The notes: generated from the sequence alone by a model not told the origin. 64,000 nt of DNA from Pontibacterium granulatum (GCF_029961155.1 NZ_JASBRH010000011.1:80200-144199), one strand, 5' to 3'; shown: positions 1 through 9,352, numbered from the stretch's first letter. Numbers and translations: made by a program.

Positions 1-1487
1 TCGGTTTCGTCCCAGTAGTTGTAGCCGATCTCTTTCAGGAAATCCTCGACGTCTGCGCGTTCGGCGGTTGGTACCTGCATACCCACCAGAACGCGGCCGT
101 ATGCCGCGCCGTGGTTACGGTAGTGGAACATGGAGATGTTCCAGCGACCGCCCAGGGTGCTGAGGAACTTCATCAACGCGCCCGGACGTTCCGGGAACTC
201 AAAGCGGTACACTACTTCGTTCTTCAGTGTGCCCGGTGCGTGACCACCCACCATGTAACGGATATGCAGTTTGGCGATCTCGTTGTCGGTCAGGTCTTCC
301 ACCTCGTAGACATTTTCACGCAGATCGTTGAGCAGCTCTTCACGACCATCACCACCCGGACGGGTCTGGATGCCTGCAAACACAACCGCTTCGTTGTCGT
401 CGCTGTAGCGGTAGTTGAATTCGGTGATGTTGCGCTGACCCAGTGCAGCGCAGAACCCTTTAAAACTGCCCGGACGTTCCGGGATCTTCGCCGCAACAAT
501 CGCTTCGCGCTTTTCACCCAGCTCGGCGCGTTCCGACACGTGGCGCAGGCGGTCGAAGTTAACGTTGGCACCGGAGTCGATGGCGATCAGGGTTTCATCG
601 CTGCAGTTCTCGCGTGCCACGTATTTCTTCAGACCCGCGACACCCAAAGCGCCGGCCGGTTCGCAGATTGAACGGGTGTCGTCGAAGATATCCTTGATTG
701 CCGCACAGATCTCGTCGGTGTTAACGGTGATTACTTCATCCACGTATTGGCTGGCGATGTCGAAGGTGTACTCGCCGATCTGGGCAACCGCAACGCCCTC
801 GGCGAAGATGCCGACCTGGGAAAGAACCACGCGCTCGTTGGCCTCCAGAGCCGCTTTCAGGCAGGCGGAGTCCTCATACTCGACACCGATCACCTTGACT
901 TCCGGGCGCAGGTATTTGATGTACACTGAGATACCGGCGATCAGGCCGCCGCCGCCTACAGGTACGAACACCGCATCAATCGGACCGCTCTCCTGACGAA
1001 GAATCTCCATCGCGATAGTGCCCTGGCCGGCGATGACATCCGGATCGTCGTAGGGGTGGACATAAACGTAGCCGTGTTCTTCAACCAACTGCCGAGAGTA
1101 GGCGAGCGCTTCATCAAACGCATCACCGTGCAACACCACATTGCCGCCCCAAGCGCGGACGTTATTGACCTTGATTTCAGGGGTGGTTTTCGGCATCACG
1201 ATGGTGGCTTTCACACCCATCTTGTTGGCGGCCATCGCCAGACCCTGAGCATGGTTACCGGCAGATGCTGCTACAACACCCCGTGCACGCTCTTCAGCGG
1301 TCAGGTGATTCATCTTGTTGTAGGCGCCGCGCAGCTTGAAAGAGAACACCGGCTGTTCGTCCTCGCGCTTCAGAAGCACGCGGTTGCCCAGTCGGGCGGA
1401 CAGCGACGGTGCTTTTTCCAGCGGCGTTTCAACAGCCACATCGTACACGCGGGCTTCCAGAATTTTCTTGATATATCGGTGTGCCAT
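1..1487 (-). CDS. ilvA: Threonine ammonia-lyase (threonine deaminase), biosynthetic; C-terminus cut by window edge
   Basis: PLP-dependent cytosolic enzyme converting L-threonine to 2-oxobutanoate and ammonia, the first committed step of isoleucine synthesis. Read on the minus strand from ATG at 1487-1485, the PLP-lysine motif SFKLRGAYN lies at about residues 48-57 and SAGNHAQG at about 74-81. These are hallmarks of the fold-II threonine dehydratases. The following ~170 codons toward the window edge correspond to the C-terminal regulatory (ACT-like) domains of the long isoleucine-sensitive form. About 495 codons are present. The last ones read EDFLKEIGYNYWDET, so only roughly ten residues are missing. 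The gene is divergent from rpiA, an order also seen in pseudomonads. I see no strong Shine-Dalgarno and no obvious attenuator upstream. Confidence 0.95.
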   Translation of the reverse strand, partial: MAHRYIKKILEARVYDVAVETPLEKAPSLSARLGNRVLLKREDEQPVFSFKLRGAYNKMNHLTAEERARGVVAASAGNHAQGLAMAANKMGVKATIVMPKTTPEIKVNNVRAWGGNVVLHGDAFDEALAYSRQLVEEHGYVYVHPYDDPDVIAGQGTIAMEILRQESGPIDAVFVPVGGGGLIAGISVYIKYLRPEVKVIGVEYEDSACLKAALEANERVVLSQVGIFAEGVAVAQIGEYTFDIASQYVDEVITVNTDEICAAIKDIFDDTRSICEPAGALGVAGLKKYVARENCSDETLIAIDSGANVNFDRLRHVSERAELGEKREAIVAAKIPERPGSFKGFCAALGQRNITEFNYRYSDDNEAVVFAGIQTRPGGDGREELLNDLRENVYEVEDLTDNEIAKLHIRYMVGGHAPGTLKNEVVYRFEFPERPGALMKFLSTLGGRWNISMFHYRNHGAAYGRVLVGMQVPTAERADVEDFLKEIGYNYWDET

Positions 1488-1798
1488 AGAGATTGCTTTC
1501 TTGCGGGGATTTGAGACCGGATAAACCAAACATGTTAAAGGCTATACCACCCGTGAACAAGCAATAAACCGGGCAAATTCGGCCAATTTAGGCCATTTCT
1601 GTCTGATTTTTATCCTGCCGTGGGAGAGCGTTGTACCTGGCGGCTTTCGTGCGGCAATTTATGCCGATCTGCATGGGGGGAGAATTAGCGCCAAAGCCGT
1701 CTACAAGCGGGCCGGTTCTGTGCGTATAATTTGCGCAAATTTGCTTATTAAATGACTTTCATAAATTACCTTCTTAAATGACCGGGGATGCGTAACGC
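1488..1798. other. Divergent intergenic region ilvA/rpiA
   Basis: This 311-bp gap holds the divergent promoters. The rpiA -10 region and an overlapping palindrome at 1725-1741 are listed separately. A near-repeat (TATTAAATGAC, then TCTTAAATGAC) lies between that palindrome and the rpiA start. I see no RNA gene or ORF of note. Confidence 0.6.
1725..1741 (+). promoter_or_regulatory. Putative rpiA -10 box with overlapping palindromic operator
   Basis: A perfect TATAAT at 1725-1730 sits about 70 bp upstream of rpiA; the -35 region is poor. Overlapping it is a perfect 14-bp palindrome, AATTTGCGCAAATT (1728-1741). It covers the end of the -10 box and the expected start site, where a repressor would block initiation. 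The promoter role is inferred from sequence only. Confidence 0.45.
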
Positions 1799-2476
1799 AT
1801 GACACAAGACGAAATGAAGAAAGCGGTTGGCCAGGCGGCAGTTGATTACATCAAACCGCGCCTGGAGAAAGACAGCATTGTGGGTGTCGGTACCGGCTCT
1901 ACTGCGAACTGCTTCATCGACGCACTGGCCGAGATCAAGCATTTGTTCGACGGTGCGGTGGCAAGCTCCGAAGCGACTGCCGAGCGTCTGCAGGCACATG
2001 GTATTCCGGTTTACGACCTGAATAACGTGTCAGAAATGGAAGTCTATGTGGATGGCGCGGATGAGTTCGATAACGGTCTTCACCTGGTGAAAGGGGGCGG
2101 TGGTGCCCTGACCCGCGAAAAGATCGTCGCCGCCGTAGCCAAAGAGTTTGTCTGCATCGTGGACAGCACTAAGCACGTGGACGTGCTGGGCGCATTCCCG
2201 CTGCCGGTGGAAGTGATTCCGATGGCGCGTTCGCATGTGGCTCGTGAACTGGTAAAACTGGACGGTATGCCGGAATGGCGCGAGAACTTCGTGACCGACA
2301 ACGGCAACGTGATTCTGGATGTGTACGATCTGGAGATCACCGACCCGAAAGGCCTGGAAAAGCACCTGAACAACATCGTCGGTGTGGTGACCAACGGTCT
2401 GTTTGCCCAGCGTGGCGCTGATGTGGTGCTGATGGGTACGGAAGAGGGTGTGAAGACTATCAAGCTGGACAGTTGA
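1799..2476 (+). CDS. rpiA: Ribose-5-phosphate isomerase A
   Basis: Interconverts ribose 5-phosphate and ribulose 5-phosphate in the non-oxidative pentose phosphate pathway, in the cytoplasm. The 225-aa product matches the usual 215-225 aa length. Visible motifs are the phosphate loop GTGSTA (31-36), DGADEFD (85-91) and [11 protein letters not shown] (98-108), which carries the family's catalytic acidic residue. The ATG follows a GGGG-containing Shine-Dalgarno region about ten bases upstream. It is a single gene, closed by a hairpin at 2489-2517. Confidence 0.97.
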   Translation: MTQDEMKKAVGQAAVDYIKPRLEKDSIVGVGTGSTANCFIDALAEIKHLFDGAVASSEATAERLQAHGIPVYDLNNVSEMEVYVDGADEFDNGLHLVKGGGGALTREKIVAAVAKEFVCIVDSTKHVDVLGAFPLPVEVIPMARSHVARELVKLDGMPEWRENFVTDNGNVILDVYDLEITDPKGLEKHLNNIVGVVTNGLFAQRGADVVLMGTEEGVKTIKLDS

Positions 2477-2488
2477 TAGTCTGACGTT

Positions 2489-2517
2489 ACTGCCCGGACT
2501 GCAACGGTTCGGGCAGT
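2489..2517 (+). terminator. Probable rpiA terminator hairpin
   Basis: The arms ACTGCCCG (2489-2496) and CGGGCAGT (2510-2517) enclose a 13-nt loop and are followed by a short TTTA. The weak T-run makes it a moderate terminator candidate. Confidence 0.55.
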
Positions 2518-2532
2518 TTACGCAACAGTCGC

Positions 2533-2655
2533 TTAGAACTGCAGATTAGACACGGCGATGCTTGCCGGCATAGTGATCCATGCCAAAGCTACCAGGTTAA
2601 TCAGAATCCAGCCAAAACCAGAGCCGTCGCGGAAGTTTTCGTCGTGATGTGCCAT
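2533..2655 (-). CDS. Small single-pass membrane protein, 40 aa, unknown function
   Basis: Not a recognised family. The ORF starts at ATG 2655 with AGGGTG eight bases upstream, and the product begins MAHHDENFRDGSG. A polar, charged N-terminus of about 13 residues is followed by a continuous hydrophobic run of about 20 residues (WILINLVALAWITMPASIAV). This is the layout of a one-helix small membrane protein. It is convergent with rpiA. A longer in-frame extension to 2799 has no ribosome-binding site and is rejected. The helix and the spaced SD support it as a real gene; the function is unknown. Confidence 0.5.
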   Translation of the reverse strand: MAHHDENFRDGSGFGWILINLVALAWITMPASIAVSNLQF

Positions 2656-3406
2656 TGAGTTCACCCTTTCAAATGTTGAAGTCGGAAAATCTGTATCGCA
2701 GTACAGGTTGGACGCCCCGCATAGAATGAGTCGTCCGTTGTTGGCGACGGGAAGACTATGCTCTCTTCTCTCTACGCCCGTGCTGTTATCACTGGTCATC
2801 TCAACGACCGTTCATTTGTGACGGTGTCGAAACGCCAAAATCATCGCTCCGGTTTGCCGGAGTCTATTGGGAAGGTGCGAATAAGTCCTGTTAGTGCTCT
2901 GCAAGCCCTTAAGCCTGTATATGCTAGGCGCAGTTTGCAGGTAATGGCCTTAGCCCTAAGCAAAAACTGCAACAACGCAGATGCAGGCTTAAGGGCTTGC
3001 CCTATGGGGCTTTCGGGAAAATTCACACTCGGTGTCAGCACTTTTTGCAAGGTTGCAACATTCCTGCAAAGCGCTTCCTTGATTGTGAATCTTCCCGAAA
3101 GCCAGAGTGCCTACAGGACTTGTTCGAACCTTCCCTGTGTGCTTATAAATTGCACAGAACTGTCTTGCAGCGCGATTCTAGCAGGACAGATTTCCTTTGA
3201 GTAGTCTGCTAATTCCATGATTTTTATAATGATATATAAGTGCTATTACTTATTTTTGAATGGGCCCTCGGGTATAGGGCGGTCGGGGCAGGTGTCTGAA
3301 TGCGGTGTCTGACCCACAGAGGTGGGATCTTTTTCACGGTCCAATTCCTGAATTTTTCGTGATAGAGAGTATGATAGGAAAAGTTGTCTGCAAAGGGATA
3401 GATCGG
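2656..3406. other. Long non-coding gap holding repeat element A
   Basis: This 751-bp gap contains the repeat element at 2869-3135. The left flank (2656-2868) should carry the promoter of the small ORF. The right flank (3136-3406) is AT-rich around 3215-3255 and has a TATAAT at 3225-3230 without a convincing -35. The ORFs that cross this stretch are accidental and run through the element's hairpins. Confidence 0.6.
2869..3135. repeat. Repeat element A: 267-bp non-autonomous element with terminal and nested inverted repeats
   Basis: The terminal inverted repeats are 23 bp (2869-2891 and 3113-3135), 21/23 identical, with core GGAAGGTGCGAATAAGTCC. Inside lie two separate palindromes. Hairpin 1 has 17-bp perfect arms, 2901-2917 (GCAAGCCCTTAAGCCTG) and 2984-3000. 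Hairpin 2 has 18-bp arms with one mismatch, 3010-3027 (CTTTCGGGAAAATTCACA) and 3084-3101. They are separated by GCCCTATGGGGC (2999-3010). No transposase is encoded. The same ends recur at 36571-36833 and 44481-44549, so this behaves like a MITE. No clear target-site duplication is visible here. Confidence 0.85.
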
Positions 3407-6124
3407 ATGCGCTGGTTACTGAGTCTGCTGGTTATTTTTGCGTTGCTGCTGCACAACCTTCCCTACCTGGTGCGTGACCAGGTGGTGATCTGGTTACGGT
3501 CCCAGGGGGTTGAGCATGCGGCTCTGAAAGCACTGAATGTAAATTGGTTTAGCGGTGAGATAGAGCTCGTTGAGCTGCGCGCCGAGCGGGAAGGGCACAA
3601 GCCGCTGAATCTGGATCGGCTCTACCTGCAGCTGGACTATGCCGCCCTGACCGAGAAGCGCCTGCTGCTGCGTCACATCGATATCAAAGGCCTGGATTCC
3701 GGCATCGTCGAGCAGGCGCCATCGCTCTGGCTGGGGCCGCTGGATCTCAACGAGCTGGCATCCGGCGACGAACAGACCAGTGAAAGCGAAGACAGCTCCG
3801 GATCTGCCTGGTTGCCCGGGGTGGACAATATCCGCCTGGATGACATCCGCTGGTATACCGCCATTGCAGGCCAGAAACACCAGCTCAATATTCGTCAGGG
3901 TGAGCTGAGCGACTTCCACTTCTGGGACAAGGAACAACCCACCGCACTAAACCTTGAGGGCAGCGTGAATGGCGCGCCGCTGGTGCTGAAAACCGAAAGC
4001 ACCCCGCTGCCGGAGGAGAAACGCAGCACCCTCAGCATCAATATCCAGCGCTTCCCGCTGCACAGCGTCACGGCACTGATCGAACCCGGCCTGAAAGCCA
4101 CCGTGGATCTGGATCTGCAGATCAGCGCAGCGCTGAAAGGCGAAAGCGGCCAGGTGCAGCAGAGTGGCTCCGTGCGCATCCAGGACCTACAGCTCAAACA
4201 GGAAGCACTGCACCTCAATCAATCCGACCTCACCTGGAGCGGCGATCTGGCTGTAGTGTTGAAAGATGGACAACCTGAGAAGGTAAGCGCTAAGGGCCAG
4301 CTAAAAGGGGCGGGATTGGGCCTGCAGCAGTCGACGCAGGTGATTGGCCTGGACAGCTATGCGCTGGGGCTGGATGCGGTGATGCAGGGGGCACACCAGG
4401 TTCTGAGTCAGGCTGGCCCACTTATGTTGTCGGGGCTCGACCTGCAGATGGGTGATCTGCAACTGAAGCATGCCCAGGTGAACTGGGATGGATCCGTGGG
4501 ACTGACACTGAATCAGGGCAAACCTGCTGACCTGAAAGTCGGCGGCAAACTCAAAGGCGATGGTCTGGCGCTGAAACAGCAGAAGCAGAACATCCGGCTG
4601 GCGGGCTATGCGCTTCAGGCACAGGTGAACAGCGTCGATATGAGTAACTTCGATATCCGCCTGCCCAGCACGGCCCTGAACCGGTTCAGCCTCTCCGTGG
4701 CTGACAATCCGCTGGTAGCCGCACAGACGTTGAAGGTAGAGCAGGCACACGTTGCACTGCCGCTAAGTGTGAAAACCGGTGCGGTGGCGCTGGATGACCT
4801 GCTGGTGCTGGGCGAAGAGCAGCATCTGCTGAAGTTGTCCCGCACCCGTCTGGCGTCGGTGCAGTTTGAGCCAGAGAAGGCGGCCCTTCTGGGTGGCCTG
4901 CGTCTGGCGGGGCTGGATGCCAACGTGACCCTGTCCAAAGAGGGCACGCTGCATGATGTGGAGTGGTTGCAGGCGCAGCTTGCACCGGTGGAAGGCCAGG
5001 CCAGAACTGATGCGGAAACTGAAGCCGAGCCGGAGCAAGCGTCCGGGGATGTGCTGCGCATCAGCCTGAGCAGCCTGGATCTGGTGGGCGAGAACCAGAT
5101 CCGCTTTACCGATCAAAGCACCGAACCGCCATTCAAGAGCCGCATCGACCTGAACACCCTGAGCGTGGGCAAGGTGGATACTCAAACAGTCGCCGCGACG
5201 CCGTTTAACGTGCAGGCCACCCTCAACCAGTTTGCCAAGCTGAACCTGCAAGGTGAAGCGGAGCTGGCCGGTAGCAAGCACAACGGTAACTGGAAGCTGG
5301 ACCTGACCGGTCTGGAGCTGCCTCCGCTGAGTCCGTACGCTGAGCGTTACACCGGCTACTACCTCAACAGCGGGCAGCTCAGTCTGGATGCCGAGGGCAC
5401 CCTGAGCGAAGGCCAACTGAAGGGTGAAAACAAGATCCGCATCAACCGCCTGACTGTGGATCAGCGTGATGGCGACAAAGTGGCTGAGTTCAGCCAGAAG
5501 ATCACGATGCCGCTGGAAACCGCGATCATGGTGCTGGAGGACAACGACAACAACATCAATTTGGTGATACCGGTGAGTGGTTCTCTGGATGATCCGTCCT
5601 TTGGTTATCAGAGTGTGATCAACGATCTGGCTGGACGGGGCTTGAAGAGCGCCGCGTTGAGTTTCCTCACCAAGTCGCTGCAGCCCTACGCAACGCTGAT
5701 CTCCCTGGCAAGCAGCGCCATCGATGCCTCCGAGAAGGGGGCTTTTGTCACGCTGAACCCGGTGGAGTTTACGCCGGGCAGTGTTGCCCTGACCGGCAAT
5801 TCCAAGGGCTATCTGGGTAAGCTAGCCGAGATGTTAAATCAGCGTAAGGCGATGCGTCTGAATATCTGTGGCCGGGCAGTACCGGCGGATGCGCCACAGC
5901 TGATGCCAGCCATCGAAGAGGCCAACAAGAAACGTAAGAAACCGTTGCCACCGGAAGCGCTGCAGCAGGAACTGCAGGCCAAGCTGCAGGAACTGGCCGG
6001 TCAGCGTGCGGCCGCCGTCAAAGAGCAGATGTCGGCCAGCGTAGACAGCGGACGTCTGTTCCTTTGCTTTGCCCAGGTGGATAAGTCTGACGACGCTAAA
6101 CCGAGGGTGGAACTGGGGCTCTGA
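3407..6124 (+). CDS. DUF748 / AsmA-like envelope protein
   Basis: A 905-aa protein with an N-terminal membrane anchor (about residues 3-20, LLSLLVIFALLLHNLPYLV) and a long periplasmic beta-rich region. The C-terminus contains VPVSGSLDDPSFGYQSVI, typical of DUF748 proteins, which belong to the AsmA/TamB-like superfamily. Those families are tied to envelope or lipid transport, but no exact role can be given here. Residues about 254-325 and 343-408 form an imperfect internal duplication (LKGAGLGLQQ versus LKGDGLALKQQ). I chose ATG 3407 because AAGGGAT precedes it and the anchor starts immediately. An in-frame extension to 3305 has no SD and would push the anchor inward. Confidence 0.82.
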   Translation: MRWLLSLLVIFALLLHNLPYLVRDQVVIWLRSQGVEHAALKALNVNWFSGEIELVELRAEREGHKPLNLDRLYLQLDYAALTEKRLLLRHIDIKGLDSGIVEQAPSLWLGPLDLNELASGDEQTSESEDSSGSAWLPGVDNIRLDDIRWYTAIAGQKHQLNIRQGELSDFHFWDKEQPTALNLEGSVNGAPLVLKTESTPLPEEKRSTLSINIQRFPLHSVTALIEPGLKATVDLDLQISAALKGESGQVQQSGSVRIQDLQLKQEALHLNQSDLTWSGDLAVVLKDGQPEKVSAKGQLKGAGLGLQQSTQVIGLDSYALGLDAVMQGAHQVLSQAGPLMLSGLDLQMGDLQLKHAQVNWDGSVGLTLNQGKPADLKVGGKLKGDGLALKQQKQNIRLAGYALQAQVNSVDMSNFDIRLPSTALNRFSLSVADNPLVAAQTLKVEQAHVALPLSVKTGAVALDDLLVLGEEQHLLKLSRTRLASVQFEPEKAALLGGLRLAGLDANVTLSKEGTLHDVEWLQAQLAPVEGQARTDAETEAEPEQASGDVLRISLSSLDLVGENQIRFTDQSTEPPFKSRIDLNTLSVGKVDTQTVAATPFNVQATLNQFAKLNLQGEAELAGSKHNGNWKLDLTGLELPPLSPYAERYTGYYLNSGQLSLDAEGTLSEGQLKGENKIRINRLTVDQRDGDKVAEFSQKITMPLETAIMVLEDNDNNINLVIPVSGSLDDPSFGYQSVINDLAGRGLKSAALSFLTKSLQPYATLISLASSAIDASEKGAFVTLNPVEFTPGSVALTGNSKGYLGKLAEMLNQRKAMRLNICGRAVPADAPQLMPAIEEANKKRKKPLPPEALQQELQAKLQELAGQRAAAVKEQMSASVDSGRLFLCFAQVDKSDDAKPRVELGL

Positions 6125-6168
6125 TCCGGGCCCCTTTTTCACTTGAGTTAATCGCTGCGTAGCGCGGC

Positions 6169-8649
6169 TTAGCTGAGCGTGCGCAGCAGGCGGTAGCTGT
6201 TGCTCTCATCCACCCGGCGCCGTGCCAGCAGGCCGGTCAGGGTGAACAGGGCGGTGGCGGTGAGTGGCAACAAGACCCAGTTACTCGGATGCAACACCGG
6301 CTCGATCAGGACCAGTCGCTGGTGGATAAACCACAGCGCGATCTCTCCCAGCGCGGCAGCCAGCCCGCCGCACACCAAACCCAGCAGGGCAAACTCCAAC
6401 AGATCCAGCTGACGGCACTGTTGTGGTGTCGCGCCCAATGTATGCAGCAGGGCGTTCTCGTAACGGCGCTGGTCCAGCTCCTGGCTGAGGGTGGTAAACA
6501 CCAGAATCAGCCCCGCCAGCAGGGTCAGCAGCATCACCATGCCGGAGGTGTCGCTAAGCTTGCCGATCAGGCTGCGTGCCTGCGCCAGCAACTGATCGAT
6601 ATCGATCAGCGTGATGGTTGGGAACCGCTGCAACAGGGCGGCTGCAACCTTACGCTGCTCACCCTCGGCATGGAAACTGGTGATATAGCTCATTGGCATA
6701 TTATCCAGCGCGCCCGGTGTGAAGATCACATAAAAGTTGGGTTGAAACGATTCCCACTGCACAGCCCGCACCGAGGTGATTACTCCATCCACCGGAAAAC
6801 TGCCCACGGTAAAGCTCAGCGTGTCGCCCAATTTCAGCCCCAGGGTGTTGGCAAACGCCTGTTCCACCGAGATATAGGCCGTATCCCCATCTGCCTGGGG
6901 TGACCAGCGGCCTGCCACCAGGCGGTTGTGGCCTGGCATCTCGGAGGTCCAGCTCAGGTTCAGTTCCCGGTTCAGGGCGTTGTGCTGGCGTTGCTCAGGG
7001 GTAAACGCAGTCGCCACCGGTTCGCCGTTCAGCGCCGAGATTCGCCCGCGGATCATCGGGTACAGGCTGCTGTTGAGCTGGTAGTTGTCCAGCACCTGAT
7101 CCACGCCGTCGCGTTCGTGCGGCTGAATGTTGATCAGGAAGTGGTTCGGTGCGTCATCCGGCAGCTGGTTCTGCCAGCGCTCCATCAGGTCGGAGCGAGC
7201 CCAGAGGCTGATTGCCATCAGGGCCAGCAACAGGCTGATCACCGGGATCTGCATACGGTGCCAGCGTTGCTGTTGCTGTATGCGTAGACGCAGCAAGCGC
7301 ACCAGCGTGTGTTTACCGGCCAGGGCAAAGGCAGAAATGCGCAGCAGCCAAGCACCAAACTTACCTAATACCCAAGCGGTGATCAGCAGGGCGCCGATCA
7401 GGATCAGAGTCAGTTGCAAGTCCTCCAGGTAGAGCATCAGTAGGCCGGTCAGCAGAACCCCCGCCACCAGTTGCAGTACGCGCCCCCCCAGGGTGGTCGG
7501 TGCAGCTGTACGGCGGAACAGGTACATCACCGAGACTTGGCTCATCGCCACCATTGGCGGCAATCCCAAGGTGATCAGGCTGACCAGACCCAGCAACGCA
7601 CCGAGGCCATAGAATACCGGTTGGGCCAGAGGTACCGGTTGTGGCAACAGGTCACTGAGTAAAACGAGGGCGAACTGCTCCAGCAGCAGGGCGATGCCAG
7701 TACCCACCAATGCGCAGGCCACCCAGGCCAGCAACAGCTGCAGCAGGAACAGTATCTGTAGCTGGCGTGCGGTCATGCCCAGGCTGAGCAGCACGGCGGC
7801 ACGATCACGTGAGTTGAGGGTGTAACGACGCAAGCTGAGGGCGATGGTCAGGGCCGAGATCAGCAGGGTCAGCAGTGCACCCAAGCGCAGGTAGCGCGAG
7901 GCATTGTTGAGGGCACTGCTGTTGATGTTGTTATTGCTGTTATCGAGAGTGATTAGTCGCTCATCGCTGGCCATGCTGGCCCGGATGCGGGCTTCCAGCT
8001 GCTTGAGTGCTTGCGGCTCACCGGCAAACAGCTGACGGTAACGGGCGCGGGACCCCACCCCCAGCAGTTTGGTGGCGGTCAGGTCCTGACGGTTGATGAT
8101 CACCTGCGGACTGAAGGTGCTGAAGCCGTTGCCTCGGTCCGGCGTGCTGGTGAGTTGTGCCGCCACGGTAAAGGTGGTGTAGCCCAGCTCGATCTGGTCG
8201 CCGACTTTCAGGTTCAGTCGTTCCAGTACGGAAGGCTCCGCCCACAGGGTGCCCGGTTCGGGTAGGTGGGGCAGCGTGGGTTGGGTGACAATCTTACCGC
8301 GTAGCGGGTAGGGGGCTTCCACCACCCGCAGGGAGATAAGCAGCAGATTGTCACCGGCTTCTATCATGGTCGGGAACTGAATGACACCGGAGGTTTCCAA
8401 TCCCAGTGAGCGCGCACGCTCGGCGATGGCCGGATCAATCGGACGGCCGCTGCGCAGGGTCATGTCGGCACCCAGCAGTTCGGCGGTCTGGCGCCCCAGG
8501 CTTTGTTCCAGGCGATCGCCCAGTACCGCGAGCAGGGTGGCGATGCTGATTGCCACGGTCAGTGCCAGCAGCAGGGCCCGCCAGATCGGCAGGCGGTTGG
8601 CGGCGAGGGTTTGTTGCCACGCCAGCTTGAGCAGGCTGTGGTTAGTCAT
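6169..8649 (-). CDS. ABC transporter permease, FtsX/YbbP type
   Basis: An 826-aa inner-membrane protein with an N-terminal helix (about 25-45), a large periplasmic domain and clusters of transmembrane segments in the middle and C-terminal regions (for example LGALLTLLISALTIALSL and GMVMLLTLLAGLILVFTTL). This two-block FtsX layout matches YbbP, a mechanotransmission-type ABC permease. It overlaps the ATPase gene by 8 bp, so the two are translationally coupled. YbbAP-type systems sit next to the thioesterase gene tesA in many gammaproteobacteria, as here. Release or handling of hydrophobic molecules from the inner membrane is a family-based suggestion only. Confidence 0.88.
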   Translation of the reverse strand: MTNHSLLKLAWQQTLAANRLPIWRALLLALTVAISIATLLAVLGDRLEQSLGRQTAELLGADMTLRSGRPIDPAIAERARSLGLETSGVIQFPTMIEAGDNLLLISLRVVEAPYPLRGKIVTQPTLPHLPEPGTLWAEPSVLERLNLKVGDQIELGYTTFTVAAQLTSTPDRGNGFSTFSPQVIINRQDLTATKLLGVGSRARYRQLFAGEPQALKQLEARIRASMASDERLITLDNSNNNINSSALNNASRYLRLGALLTLLISALTIALSLRRYTLNSRDRAAVLLSLGMTARQLQILFLLQLLLAWVACALVGTGIALLLEQFALVLLSDLLPQPVPLAQPVFYGLGALLGLVSLITLGLPPMVAMSQVSVMYLFRRTAAPTTLGGRVLQLVAGVLLTGLLMLYLEDLQLTLILIGALLITAWVLGKFGAWLLRISAFALAGKHTLVRLLRLRIQQQQRWHRMQIPVISLLLALMAISLWARSDLMERWQNQLPDDAPNHFLINIQPHERDGVDQVLDNYQLNSSLYPMIRGRISALNGEPVATAFTPEQRQHNALNRELNLSWTSEMPGHNRLVAGRWSPQADGDTAYISVEQAFANTLGLKLGDTLSFTVGSFPVDGVITSVRAVQWESFQPNFYVIFTPGALDNMPMSYITSFHAEGEQRKVAAALLQRFPTITLIDIDQLLAQARSLIGKLSDTSGMVMLLTLLAGLILVFTTLSQELDQRRYENALLHTLGATPQQCRQLDLLEFALLGLVCGGLAAALGEIALWFIHQRLVLIEPVLHPSNWVLLPLTATALFTLTGLLARRRVDESNSYRLLRTLS

Positions 8650-9352
8650 GGAGTGCTCCCGCCGTACGCCTCTCTTTCAGCTCGCCGTTGTGCAGGTGCA
8701 GGCGACGGTCACAGCGGGCTGCCAGGTGGTTGTCGTGGGTGATCAGCACCAGGGTGGTGTTCTGGTCGCGGTTAAGCTGGAACAGCTGTTCGATGATCGC
8801 CTCGCCGGTATGCTCGTCCAGGTTGCCGGTGGGTTCATCGGCAAACAGCAGGTCAGGTTCGGTGGCAAAAGCGCGGGCGATAGCGACACGTTGTTGTTCA
8901 CCGCCGGACAGCTCCGCCGGGTGATGGTCGAGACGTTCGCCCAGGCCAACCTGCTGCAGCCAGCTGCGCGCTTTGTCTGGCGCATCGGTGGTACCGCGGA
9001 TCTCGAGCGGCAGAATGACGTTCTCCAGGGCATTCAGCTCCGGCAGCAGGTGAAAGGTCTGGAATACAAAACTGATATGGCGGGAGCGCAGCTCGGCCCG
9101 CGCCTTCTCGTCCAGCTGATGGGTGGCCTGGCCGGCGATAGTGATGCTGCCCTCAGTGGCGAGATCCAGCCCGGCGAGCAGGCTCAGCAGGGTGGATTTT
9201 CCCGCACCGGACGGACCGGTGATGGCTACTGTCTCGCCCCTTTGGATCTGCAGACTGATGTTGCTGAACAGCTCCAGTGTCCCGGCTTGCGTGTCGAAAC
9301 GTTTTGCGACATCTTGAGCAGATAATATGATTTCTGAAACAGGCCCGTTCAT
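8642..9352 (-). CDS. ABC transporter ATP-binding protein, YbbA type
   Basis: A 236-aa cytosolic ATPase partner of the adjacent permease. Walker A (GPSGAGKST, about residues 46-54), signature (LSGGEQQRVAIARA, about 146-159) and Walker B (LLFADEPTGNLD) are intact. It is close to LolD/MacB-type ATPases. The start is taken at ATG 9352, giving MNGPVSEIILSAQDV. This ATG overlaps, on the opposite strand, the ATG of tesA inside a shared CATG. The Shine-Dalgarno is weak: an AAGGA lies 14 bases upstream, within tesA. Confidence 0.9.
   Translation of the reverse strand: MNGPVSEIILSAQDVAKRFDTQAGTLELFSNISLQIQRGETVAITGPSGAGKSTLLSLLAGLDLATEGSITIAGQATHQLDEKARAELRSRHISFVFQTFHLLPELNALENVILPLEIRGTTDAPDKARSWLQQVGLGERLDHHPAELSGGEQQRVAIARAFATEPDLLFADEPTGNLDEHTGEAIIEQLFQLNRDQNTTLVLITHDNHLAARCDRRLHLHNGELKERRTAGALHD

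Noticed and set aside
2758..3204. ORFs across repeat element A on both strands
   Set aside because: They read through palindromes of the element; no SD, no domain.
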